Shown here: in pieces, positions 26,186 through 34,066 of the stretch | How the letters are laid out: every line of letters starts with the position of its first letter | Position numbering within the stretch: the stretch's first letter is position 1 | DNA from: Nonomuraea soli | Lineage (GTDB): Bacteria > Actinomycetota > Actinomycetes > Streptosporangiales > Streptosporangiaceae | Length of the DNA stretch: 64,000 bases | Reading direction: 5' to 3' | Assembly: GCF_013761175.1 (NCBI RefSeq) | Contig: NZ_JACDUR010000008.1 | Location: 199,875-263,874 of the forward strand | The notes under the pieces: generated by a model | Told to the model about the DNA's origin: nothing | What the model saw: only the letters and a program-made list of their open reading frames with translations | Databases searched by the model: none | Made by a program: the position numbers and the translations under genes

Positions 26186-27790
26186 TCAGATGATCTTCGT
26201 GCGGATGCGCTCCGGCCAGGACAGCTCGAAGCCCAGCCGGGTGCTGAGCAGGCGCTGGAAGTCGGCGAGCAGCGCGGGCGTGCCGCGTACCGCGCGGGGG
26301 CTGTGCCCGGTGCGCAGGCAGTGGGCGGCCAGGGCGCCGGCGGCCTCGCCGATGTTCCACTCGACCGGGTGCATGCGGTAGCAGCCGTTGGTGACGTGGG
26401 TGGTGGCGATGTTCTTGGCGGCGGGCAGCAGGTTGGCGGCGCGCACCGGGATCAGCGCGCCGAGCGGGATCTGGAAGGGGTGGCAGGCGATGTCCACGTA
26501 GGTGCGCGGCTCGCCGGAGCCGGTGCTCGGGTGCAGGTCGATGCGGTAGCAGCCGATCCCGACCGAGTCGGGGAAGAGCTCGGAGCCGGCGCCCTGGCGG
26601 GACTCGGCGCCGATGTGGGTCTCCAGGACGGTGAACTCGCCGACGATGCGGCGCGATTCGCGGACGTAGGGGCGCAGGGCCAGCTCGTCGGGGGAGCCGA
26701 GCAGGTCGCCGCGCGGGCGCAGCTCCGGGTAGCCGGTGCCGCCGTCGTGGCGCGGGGCCTCGGTCTGCATCCAGTGCAGCAGCGACAGGCTGAGCTGACG
26801 GGAGGCCTCCAGATGGTGGAGGCGCTCGGCGTCGGTCACGCCGATCAGCGGGCCGAGCCAGTAGTCGTTCTGCGGCCAGTTGACCAGGGTGACGTCACCG
26901 GCCGCGAAGGCGGGCTCGAAGGTGCGGGTGCTGCGGATGCGGCGGTAGGTCCACCGGTCGATGGCGTGGCCGCCGGTGAGCGACTCCTCCTCGCGCAGGA
27001 GGGGGTGGGTGCGCGGGGCGAGGGTGTCGGGGCGCACGTCGGTCCACGACAGCAGCGGGCCCGGCCAGAAGGCGGGGGTGTAGGCGCGCCAGGTGTCGTA
27101 GTCCTTGGGGCGCTCGACGGTCCAGTCCTCGCCGTGACGGTAGTCCATGGCGAAGCACCAGGTGAAGGCCTGCTGGTCGAGCGGCTGGGGCGGGCCGGGC
27201 ACGGCGTGCGGCTCGCCGGTGTCGTCGCGGCTCTCGGCGCCGCACACCCACTCGACGCCGCAGAGGTCGAGCAGGTCGCCGAGCTCGGTGGCGTCGAGGT
27301 AGTAGGAGGCCTCGACGTGGACGTCGCCGTGCGTGGCCGAGGCCAGCCGTACGCCGGTGATCCGGTCGCCGTCGGCCGCGACCTCGCGCAGCTCCGTTCC
27401 GGTCAGGACGGTCAGCCGCCCGGCCGACACGTACGGCGCGAGCAGGCCCTCGATGGCGGCCAGGGCGGCCCGGGGTTCGTGGCACAGCGGGCTGACGCGT
27501 CCGCCGCCGGGGTTGAGCGCCGCGGCGGCCCTGGCCGACTCGGTGAGGGGGTAGAAGCGCCGGTAGTGATCTCTGATCTCCTGGCGCAGCCTGCGGTAGG
27601 AGCTGGTGGCGCCGGTCGTCTCGATCCAGGCGTTCTCGTCGGGCGGGACGGCCTGGCTGGTCAGCTGGCCGCCCAGCCAGGGCGACTCCTCGGTGAGGAT
27701 CACGTTCTCACCGAGGCGTAAGGCCGCCAGCGCGGCGGCCACGCCGCCCAGACCGCCGCCGGCCACGAGGATTCCGGTGCCGAGATGCAT
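26186..27790 (-). CDS. FAD-dependent oxidoreductase of the FAD_oxidored family
   Basis: A 534-residue protein with an N-terminal dinucleotide-binding motif GTGILVAGGGLGGVAAALAA and WLGGQLTSQ immediately after it, as in FAD_oxidored proteins often labelled xanthan-lyase-like. A second FAD-contact region is at NLLPAAKNIATTHVTNG near residue 460. No signal peptide is present. Such genes recur beside beta-helix enzymes in polysaccharide loci but their reaction is not established; oxidation of a sugar or uronate is an inference. I use ATG 27790, the codon directly before the flavin motif. It is the first gene of the operon and its leader contains the LacI-type operator pair. Confidence 0.8.
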   Translation of the reverse strand: MHLGTGILVAGGGLGGVAAALAALRLGENVILTEESPWLGGQLTSQAVPPDENAWIETTGATSSYRRLRQEIRDHYRRFYPLTESARAAAALNPGGGRVSPLCHEPRAALAAIEGLLAPYVSAGRLTVLTGTELREVAADGDRITGVRLASATHGDVHVEASYYLDATELGDLLDLCGVEWVCGAESRDDTGEPHAVPGPPQPLDQQAFTWCFAMDYRHGEDWTVERPKDYDTWRAYTPAFWPGPLLSWTDVRPDTLAPRTHPLLREEESLTGGHAIDRWTYRRIRSTRTFEPAFAAGDVTLVNWPQNDYWLGPLIGVTDAERLHHLEASRQLSLSLLHWMQTEAPRHDGGTGYPELRPRGDLLGSPDELALRPYVRESRRIVGEFTVLETHIGAESRQGAGSELFPDSVGIGCYRIDLHPSTGSGEPRTYVDIACHPFQIPLGALIPVRAANLLPAAKNIATTHVTNGCYRMHPVEWNIGEAAGALAAHCLRTGHSPRAVRGTPALLADFQRLLSTRLGFELSWPERIRTKII

Positions 27791-27808
27791 AGTGAAGCTC
27801 GTCCCAGT

Positions 27809-27842
27809 TATGCGCTTAAGCACCCTGCTTAAGCGCTTTAGC
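27809..27842. promoter_or_regulatory. paired LacI-type operators in the divergent promoter region
   Basis: GCGCTTAAGCA at 27812-27822 and its exact complement TGCTTAAGCGC at 27826-27836 form a perfect inverted repeat with a 3-base spacer. Read as LacI-family sites, the two are GCTTAAGCGCATAA (minus strand) and GCTTAAGCGCTTTAGC (plus strand), each centred on CG, with centres 21 bases apart, that is two helical turns. They lie between the lacI-like gene and the FAD oxidoreductase gene and very likely repress both directions. Confidence 0.8.
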
Positions 27843-27888
27843 GGATGCTAGGCTTGCCCCAACGACGTTGTCAACGGAGGCAAGCGGA

Positions 27889-28992
27889 ATGAGCGAGCGC
27901 AAGGCCGCCGGGCGGCGACGGGTGACCCAGCAGGACGTCGCCCGCGCGGCGAACGTCTCCATCGCCGTGGTGTCCACCGTCGTCAACGGCAAATCCGACA
28001 CCCTGCGCGTCAGCGAACAGACCCGCGCCCGGGTCATGCAGGCCATCCACGACCTGCAGTACGTCCCCAACGTGGCCGCGCAGAGCCTGGCCGGCGGGCG
28101 CAACCGCATCATCGGCGCCTTCACCTACCAGCGGATGTTCCCGTGGGAGAGCGGCGACTTCTACTACGACTTCCTGCTCGGCATCGAGGAGGAGGCCGAG
28201 AAGACCGGCCACCACTTACTGCTGTTCACCGGGGCCCGCAACGAGGCGGGCGAGAGATCGATCTTCAACCGCAACACCAACGTGCTGGAGGTCGCCGACG
28301 GCTCCATCCTCGTCGGCGGGCGCATCGACGGCGAGGAGATCAGGCGGCTGGCCGAGGAGGGGTACCCGTTCGTCATGATCGGGCGCCGCAACGCCGCCGG
28401 CGGGAACGTCTCCTGGGTGGCCGCCGACTACGCCGCCGCCACGCAGGACGTCGTCGACCGGCTCCACGAGCTCGGGCACCGGGCGATCCTCATGATCGTC
28501 GGCTCCCGCACCCACGAGACGATCGTCGAGCGGCGCGAAGGATACGCGAGCGCCTGCGCCCGGCACGGGCTCGAACCCCGGATGGTCGCCTTCGCCGCGC
28601 CCAACCCGGACGTGCCCGAGGCGACGCCATGCCTGGCCGACGAACGCGAGGTGCTGCGCTTCGCCGCCGAACAGGGGGTGACGGCGGTGATCGCGGAATC
28701 GTCCTACGTGGCGCACCGGCTGTACGAAACGGCGCAGGAGCAGGGGGTGGCGGTGCCGGGGGCGCTCAGCGTGGTGGGGCTGGGCGACCACGGGGACCGG
28801 CAGAACGTGCTGGCCCCGGACCCGGCGGTCACCGTCGTACGCACGCCCAGCCGGCTGATCGGGGCCACGGCGGTGCGGATGCTGCTGCGGCGCCTGGAAT
28901 CGCCCGCGCGGGACGGGGGGACCGAACACCTGCGCCTCACCTGCGACCTCACGGACGGCACCACCCTCGGCCCGGCGCCCGGATTCCGCTGA
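27889..28992 (+). CDS. LacI-family transcriptional regulator
   Basis: A 367-residue repressor with an N-terminal helix-turn-helix (VTQQDVARAANVSIAVVSTV), the hinge helix PNVAAQSLAGG, and a periplasmic-binding-protein-like sensor domain from about residue 65. ATG 27889 follows GGAGG by 8 bases. It is divergent from the beta-helix/transporter operon, and the paired GCTTAAGCGC operators lie in the shared promoter region. A TAGGCT at 27849-27854 could be its -10, with an operator over the -35 position, so autorepression is likely. The inducer is probably an oligosaccharide from the degraded polymer. Confidence 0.93.
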   Translation: MSERKAAGRRRVTQQDVARAANVSIAVVSTVVNGKSDTLRVSEQTRARVMQAIHDLQYVPNVAAQSLAGGRNRIIGAFTYQRMFPWESGDFYYDFLLGIEEEAEKTGHHLLLFTGARNEAGERSIFNRNTNVLEVADGSILVGGRIDGEEIRRLAEEGYPFVMIGRRNAAGGNVSWVAADYAAATQDVVDRLHELGHRAILMIVGSRTHETIVERREGYASACARHGLEPRMVAFAAPNPDVPEATPCLADEREVLRFAAEQGVTAVIAESSYVAHRLYETAQEQGVAVPGALSVVGLGDHGDRQNVLAPDPAVTVVRTPSRLIGATAVRMLLRRLESPARDGGTEHLRLTCDLTDGTTLGPAPGFR

Positions 28993-29007
28993 CCCGACTT
29001 CTATGAC

Positions 29008-29109
29008 CCGGCCCGCCGCCTCTCCCGGCCCGCCGCCTCTCCCGGCCCGCCGCCTCTCCCGGCCCGCTGCTTCTTCGGGCCTGCGGTCTTCGGGCCCGCC
29101 GTTTTCAGG
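29008..29109. repeat. period-17 tandem repeat array (six units)
   Basis: Three perfect copies of CCGGCCCGCCGCCTCTC (29008-29058), a fourth with four changes, then two diverged units. The period of 17 and the GGCCCG core match the longer array at 4937-5176. The array fills the start of the gap between lacI and the esterase gene; 29110-29275 shows no other feature apart from a possible TAGGAT -10 at 29224. Confidence 0.85.
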
Positions 29110-29275
29110 CCCTCCTTTACGGCAAGCGGGCTCGCCCCCACTCGCCGGCCGGGGCCGGGGGCCCTCCAGGGTGACGCTCACCGGCCGCGCCCGCTGGGCC
29201 GCCGTCACGGACGGCGTGGTTCGTAGGATGGTCGAGCGCGTCCCCCGAAGGGGCGCACCCCCCGGGGGAGGCGTG

Positions 29276-30457
29276 GTGGCGGTCGAACGGTCCGGAGCGG
29301 TGCACGACTGGCTGGCCGCTCGTGCCGTGCCGCTCGACGACGAGGCGCGCCTGCGGGCGGCGATGGCGGGCGCGATGACCGGTGTCCGGGTCGTGGGCCT
29401 GGGCGAGGCCACCCACGGCAGCCGCGAGTTCTTCGAGCTCAAGCACCGCCTGCTGAAGATCCTGGCCGAGCAGGGGTTCACCACGCTCGCCATGGAGGCC
29501 AGCATGTCGGCGGCCGAGCGGGTCAACGACTACGTCCTGCACGGCAAGGGGGATCCGCTGCGGGCGGTGGCGGAGATGGGGTTCTGGACGTGGCGCACCG
29601 CCGAGGTGCTGGCGGTGGTGGAGTGGCTGCGCGAGTACAACCGCGACGGGCCGCGGATGACCTTCGCGGGGATCGACCCGCAGTATCCGGGCGACTCGCT
29701 GGAGGCGTTGGGCGAGAGGCTGCCGGAGGAACTGCGGGCGCTCGGCGGCTTCCGCCTGGGGGACCCGCCGCTGCCCCCGGCCGTGGCGGAGGCCGCCGGA
29801 CGCCTGGCCGCCGACACGCCGGACGTGCCGATCGGCGGGCCGGCTGTTCCCTCCGATCGGCACGTCCGGGCCGTCCTGCAGAGCGCCGAGCTGTCCGTCC
29901 GGCCGTTCCCCGAGGTCCCGGCGCTGCGTGACCGCTTCATGGCCGACAACGTCGGCCTGCTCCTGGCCGACCCGGCGGCAAGGGTGGCGGTGTGGGCGCA
30001 CAACGGGCACGTGATGAAGGGCAGGGCCAAGGGCGGCCTCGTCGCCGCCATGGGACATCACCTGGTCGAGCGCCACGGCCCCGCGTACTACGCCCTCGGC
30101 CTGCTGTTCGGCCAGGGCGAGTTCCTGTCCAGGCGCCGGCGTTTCGGCAGGGCCGTACGGACCAGACCGCCGGTCCGCAACCGCGTGCCCTTCGCCGACA
30201 CCCCCACCACGGTCGAGGCGTGGCTGGCGGCCGCGCACCCCGGCGACCACCTCCTCGATCTGCGCGGCGACGGCGCCAGGCCGCCCGAGGTGGAGGCGTG
30301 GCTCGGCGAGCGGCGGCACCTGCGCTCCTTCGGCGGGGTCGTGGGCCGTTTCACCTACAAGACGTCCTTCTCCTCGACCGTGCCGGGCGACGACTTCGAC
30401 GGCCTGGCCTACATCCCGCGCACGACCTGCTCCACGCTCCTGCCCGATCCGCGATGA
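29276..30457 (+). CDS. erythromycin esterase (Ere) family protein
   Basis: A roughly 393-residue member of the Ere superfamily. The motifs GLGEATHGSREFFELKH (about residue 40; the His and Glu are the catalytic and metal region), AMEAS, and VAVWAHNGHV (about residue 240) match the family core. True Ere enzymes open macrolide lactones, but most family members have unknown substrates, so resistance should not be assumed. The start is uncertain: GTG 29276 follows GGGGGAGG closely, while ATG 29228 and an ATG inside the repeat array are also in frame. Monocistronic by position; the 120 bases after it hold the pafA promoter. Confidence 0.82.
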   Translation: MAVERSGAVHDWLAARAVPLDDEARLRAAMAGAMTGVRVVGLGEATHGSREFFELKHRLLKILAEQGFTTLAMEASMSAAERVNDYVLHGKGDPLRAVAEMGFWTWRTAEVLAVVEWLREYNRDGPRMTFAGIDPQYPGDSLEALGERLPEELRALGGFRLGDPPLPPAVAEAAGRLAADTPDVPIGGPAVPSDRHVRAVLQSAELSVRPFPEVPALRDRFMADNVGLLLADPAARVAVWAHNGHVMKGRAKGGLVAAMGHHLVERHGPAYYALGLLFGQGEFLSRRRRFGRAVRTRPPVRNRVPFADTPTTVEAWLAAAHPGDHLLDLRGDGARPPEVEAWLGERRHLRSFGGVVGRFTYKTSFSSTVPGDDFDGLAYIPRTTCSTLLPDPR

Positions 30458-30565
30458 GCTCCCACCCCGCCTGACCGGCCGAATCGAGCGCCGTTCGGCG
30501 CAGGCCGCATGCCGTACGGCAGAAATCCATCGCCAAGATCTCTCCCTAGCCCGCTTTCGGGGAAC

Positions 30566-30571
30566 TAGTGT
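30566..30571 (+). promoter_or_regulatory. -10 element of pafA (leaderless transcript)
   Basis: TAGTGT lies 6 bases upstream of the pafA ATG, so transcription would start at or very near the start codon. No convincing -35 is visible. The same layout (TAGNGT 6-7 bases before the start) occurs at the VOC gene and at the GNAT gene at 59539. Confidence 0.55.
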
Positions 30572-30577
30572 GAGGTG

Positions 30578-31936
30578 ATGGATCGTCGCATCTTCGGGCT
30601 GGAGAACGAGTACGGCGTGACGTGCACGTTCCGGGGGCAGCGCAGGCTGTCGCCGGACGAGGTCGCGCGCTACCTGTTCCGGCGAGTGGTGTCCTGGGGC
30701 CGATCGAGCAACGTCTTCCTCCGCAACGGCGCACGCCTGTATCTCGACGTGGGCAGCCATCCCGAGTACGCAACCCCCGAGTGTGACAACGTCATCGAAC
30801 TGGTGACCCATGACAAGGCGGGCGAGCGCATCCTCGAGGGGCTCCTGGTCGACGCGGAGAAACGGCTACGCGAAGAGGGCATCGCCGGTGACATCTACCT
30901 GTTCAAGAACAACACCGACTCAGCGGGCAACTCCTACGGCTGTCACGAGAACTACCTGGTCGGGCGGCACGGCGAGTTCGGCCGCCTGGCCGACGTGCTG
31001 ATCCCCTTCCTGGTCACCCGCCAGATCATCTGCGGCGCCGGCAAGGTGCTGCAGACGCCGCGCGGCGCCGTCTACTGCGTCTCCCAGCGCGCCGAGCACA
31101 TCTGGGAGGGCGTCTCGAGCGCCACCACCAGGTCCAGGCCGATCATCAACACGCGGGACGAGCCGCACGCCGACGCCGAGCGGTTCCGCCGCCTGCACGT
31201 CATCGTCGGCGACTCCAACATGAGCGAGACCACCATGCTGCTCAAGGTCGGCGCCACCGACCTGGTGCTGCGCATGATCGAGGCCGGCACGGTGATGCGC
31301 GACCTGTCGCTGGAGAACCCGATCAGGGCCATCCGCGAGGTCTCCCACGACATGACGGGAAGGCGTCGCGTCCGGCTGGCCAACGGCAGGGAGGCGTCGT
31401 CGCTGGAGATCCAGCAGGAGTACCTCACCAAGGCCAAGGACTTCGTCGACCGGCGCGGCGGCGACCCCGTCTCCCGCCGGGTGCTGGAGTTGTGGGAGCG
31501 CACCCTGCGCGCGGTCGAGACCGGCGACCTCGACCTGGTCAGCCGCGAGATCGACTGGGTGACCAAGTACCAGCTGATCGAGCGCTACCGCAAGAAGTAC
31601 GACCTGCCGCTGTCGTCGCCGCGCGTGGCGCAGCTCGACCTGGCCTACCACGACGTGCACCGCCGCCGGGGCCTGTTCTACCTGCTGCAGAAGCGGGGCG
31701 CGGTCGAGCGGGTGGCCTCCGACCTGAAGATCTTCGAGGCCAAGTCGGTGCCGCCGCAGACGACCAGGGCCAGGCTGCGCGGAGAGTTCATCCGCAAGGC
31801 CCAGGAGAAGCGCCGCGACTTCACCGTCGACTGGGTGCATCTCAAGCTCAACGACCAGGCACAGCGCACCGTGCTGTGCAAGGACCCGTTCCGTAGCGTC
31901 GACGAAAGGGTGGACAAGCTCATCGCGGGCATGTAG
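30578..31936 (+). CDS. pafA: Pup--protein ligase PafA
   Basis: PafA uses ATP to phosphorylate the C-terminal Glu of Pup and transfers it to substrate lysines. The 452-residue protein starts MDRRIFGLENEYGVT, with metal/nucleotide ligands Glu9 and Glu11, and has LYLDVGSHPE with the catalytic-base aspartate at 57. It lacks the extra loop seen before the matching aspartate in Dop. The C-terminal domain, ending KLIAGM, is complete. The length matches mycobacterial PafA. A lipoprotein FKBP gene follows after 77 bases as in many actinobacteria. Confidence 0.98.
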   Translation: MDRRIFGLENEYGVTCTFRGQRRLSPDEVARYLFRRVVSWGRSSNVFLRNGARLYLDVGSHPEYATPECDNVIELVTHDKAGERILEGLLVDAEKRLREEGIAGDIYLFKNNTDSAGNSYGCHENYLVGRHGEFGRLADVLIPFLVTRQIICGAGKVLQTPRGAVYCVSQRAEHIWEGVSSATTRSRPIINTRDEPHADAERFRRLHVIVGDSNMSETTMLLKVGATDLVLRMIEAGTVMRDLSLENPIRAIREVSHDMTGRRRVRLANGREASSLEIQQEYLTKAKDFVDRRGGDPVSRRVLELWERTLRAVETGDLDLVSREIDWVTKYQLIERYRKKYDLPLSSPRVAQLDLAYHDVHRRRGLFYLLQKRGAVERVASDLKIFEAKSVPPQTTRARLRGEFIRKAQEKRRDFTVDWVHLKLNDQAQRTVLCKDPFRSVDERVDKLIAGM

Positions 31937-32013
31937 GTGCGCTTATCCGGGGCCTACGGTGAAGTCCGGTAGTGTGGCGCGGACCGAAGCCGTCTGTCCC
32001 CGAGGATGACCCC

Positions 32014-32922
32014 ATGCGCCGCCGACTGGCCGTCCTGGCCGCTGTGCCCTTGCTGTTCGCCGCCGCCTGCGGCTCAGGCTCCGCAGACTCCCTGCAGATC
32101 AACGGGAAGCTCGGGGCCAAGCCGGAGGCGGTCTTTCCCGCCGGCGACCCGGTGAAGGTCTCCTCCTACCAGATCATCGATCCCGGTAAGGGAGCCGCGT
32201 TCGCCAAGGGGCAGACCGTGAACGCCCACTACACGGTCTGGGACTGGGACGGCAAGGAGAACAAGCAGCGCATCTCGTCCTACACCTCCAGCGACACCTC
32301 GCCGATCAAGATCGACGACCGGCTGCCGAAGGTCATGCTGGAAGGCTTCACCAAGACCAAGGCGGGCGGCCGCTTCCTGGCCGTGGTCGGGCCCGACTCG
32401 ATGAGCAAGGAGGCCGCCGAGGCGGCCAAGCAGGCCGGCGAGGACCCGAACAAGACCCAGGTGTTCGTGATCGACCCGATCTCCGCGATGCCCAGCGCCG
32501 CGAGCGGCACCGAGACGGGTGAGAAGGTCGACGGCGTCACGGTCGTCAACCCCGGCGGCGACAAGGCTCCGACGCTGACCACCAAGACCGACCTCAAGCC
32601 GCCGACCGAGCTGATCTCCAAGGTCCTCATCACCGGCACCGGCGCCAAGGTCAAGGAGACCGACACCGTCCTGGCCCACTACACGGGCAAGATCTGGGGC
32701 ACCGACAAGCAGTTCGACTCCAGCTGGGAGCGGGGCGAGTCGGCCGAGTTCAGCCTCGACGGTGTCATCCCCGGCTGGAAGCAGGGGCTGAAGGACGTGC
32801 CGGCCGGCAGCCGGGTGCTGCTGGTGATCCCGCCGGCTCTCGGCTACGGCGACCAGGAGCAGAACGGCATCCCGGCCAAGAGCACCCTGGTGTTCGTCGT
32901 CGACGTGCTCTACGGCGGCTGA
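32014..32922 (+). CDS. FKBP-type peptidyl-prolyl isomerase lipoprotein, two FKBP-like domains
   Basis: A 302-residue exported lipoprotein; the signal ends LLFAAACGS with Cys19 lipidated. The C-terminal FKBP domain (about 205-302) keeps the active-site set HYTGKIW, QFDSSW, VIPGW and IPPALGYG, so isomerase activity is expected at the cell surface. The N-terminal half holds a degenerate FKBP copy (AHYTVWDWDG region). ATG 32014 follows GAGGA by 7 bases. Placement right after pafA is conserved in actinobacteria, though no direct role in pupylation is known to me. Confidence 0.93.
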   Translation: MRRRLAVLAAVPLLFAAACGSGSADSLQINGKLGAKPEAVFPAGDPVKVSSYQIIDPGKGAAFAKGQTVNAHYTVWDWDGKENKQRISSYTSSDTSPIKIDDRLPKVMLEGFTKTKAGGRFLAVVGPDSMSKEAAEAAKQAGEDPNKTQVFVIDPISAMPSAASGTETGEKVDGVTVVNPGGDKAPTLTTKTDLKPPTELISKVLITGTGAKVKETDTVLAHYTGKIWGTDKQFDSSWERGESAEFSLDGVIPGWKQGLKDVPAGSRVLLVIPPALGYGDQEQNGIPAKSTLVFVVDVLYGG

Positions 32923-32933
32923 CAGGCGATCGC

Positions 32934-32969
32934 GAGAACGGCCCCGGGCTCCGGCCCGGGGCCGTTCTC
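32934..32969 (+). terminator. intrinsic terminator after the first FKBP gene
   Basis: A perfect 15-bp stem, GAGAACGGCCCCGGG and its complement, with a 6-base loop begins 12 bases past the stop codon. It separates the two FKBP genes. Confidence 0.92.
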
Positions 32970-33044
32970 ATGCCCGGCCGGCGCCTCCCCGCCCTTCCCG
33001 GCGTGGACTGACAACGCGTCCAATAGGCCGGTACCATCCCCTCC

Positions 33045-33941
33045 ATGCGCCCCTGGGCCCCGCTCCTCCCGGCCGTCCTCCTGCTGCTCGGCGGATGCGC
33101 CCAGCCCGCGCAAGGCGGCGGGCTCAAGGTCGGCGGACCCTTCGGCGCCCGTCCCACCGTCGTCTTCCCCGACGGCGCGCCCGCCACCGGACTGCAGATC
33201 GACGAACTCACCTCCGGCGACGGCACCCGCCTCGGACGTGACAGCGTGGCCGTCGTCCAGTTCACCGCCCACGTGTGGGACGGCGCCGACAACCGCGTGG
33301 TCGACTCCACCTTCGACCGCGGCGCCCCCGCCGCCCTGCGCCTCGGGAGCCTGCCGGAGGGCCTCGACACCGCCCTGCGCGGGCGGCGGGCGGGCAGCCG
33401 CGTCGTCGTGGCGCTGCCGCCCGGCGACGGGTTCGGCCCCAATCCGCCGCAGGGCGTCCGCCCCGGCGACGAACTGCTCTACGTCGTCGACATCCTGGCC
33501 GCGTACGGCAAGGGCGCGGCGGCCGGGCGAGCCCGGGGCGGCACGCTCGACGGCGTCACCGTCAGCCCCGGCGCACCGCCGCGCGTCGTGATCCCCCCAG
33601 GGCCCGCGCCGGCACGCTTCGCCGCCAAGGTCGTGTCGAGGGGGGACGGCCCGAAGACCAGGGCCGGGCAGCTCCTGGTCACCCAGCACGTCACCCTGCT
33701 GTGGCGCGGCGGCCGCGTCGTGGAGGGGTCGTGGTCCGACGGCAGGCCCAGGGCGGTGCGGCTGGGCGACGGCAGCGTCGTCGCAGGCTGGGAGCGGGCG
33801 CTCACCGGCGTTCCGGTGGGCAGCAGGGTCGTCTTCGTCGTGCCGCCCGCCCTCGGTTACGGCCGTGGCGGCGTGCCCGCGCTCGGGATCCGGGGGAACG
33901 ACACCCTGGTCTTCGTCGTGGACGTGCTGGGCGCCCACTGA
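33045..33941 (+). CDS. FKBP-like lipoprotein, divergent paralogue
   Basis: A 298-residue lipoprotein (signal VLLLLGGC, Cys18) with two FKBP-like halves, clearly a duplicate of the upstream gene. The C-terminal half keeps VVAGWERALTGVPVGS and VPPALGYGRGG, but the YTG and FDSS positions read LLWRGG and EGSWSD, so isomerase activity may be weakened. There is no Shine-Dalgarno before ATG 33045; TACCAT at 33033-33038 may be a -10 for a leaderless message. In many actinobacteria pafB, pafC and tatA follow at this place; here a kinase gene does. Confidence 0.87.
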   Translation: MRPWAPLLPAVLLLLGGCAQPAQGGGLKVGGPFGARPTVVFPDGAPATGLQIDELTSGDGTRLGRDSVAVVQFTAHVWDGADNRVVDSTFDRGAPAALRLGSLPEGLDTALRGRRAGSRVVVALPPGDGFGPNPPQGVRPGDELLYVVDILAAYGKGAAAGRARGGTLDGVTVSPGAPPRVVIPPGPAPARFAAKVVSRGDGPKTRAGQLLVTQHVTLLWRGGRVVEGSWSDGRPRAVRLGDGSVVAGWERALTGVPVGSRVVFVVPPALGYGRGGVPALGIRGNDTLVFVVDVLGAH

Positions 33942-34066
33942 CGCGGTTCGCCGAAACCGTGACGGCTGTTTCGGCTCGGGTAACGATTCGCGCATTCGAC
34001 CAGGAAGCGGAGCTCTCGTGACGGGGGCGGCGCACCGGGCGCCCGCGAATCAACAATAATCTTCCT

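Noticed and set aside
29276..30457. Labelling the Ere-family gene as macrolide resistance
   Set aside because: Only superfamily motifs are visible; most members are not macrolide esterases and no resistance context is nearby.
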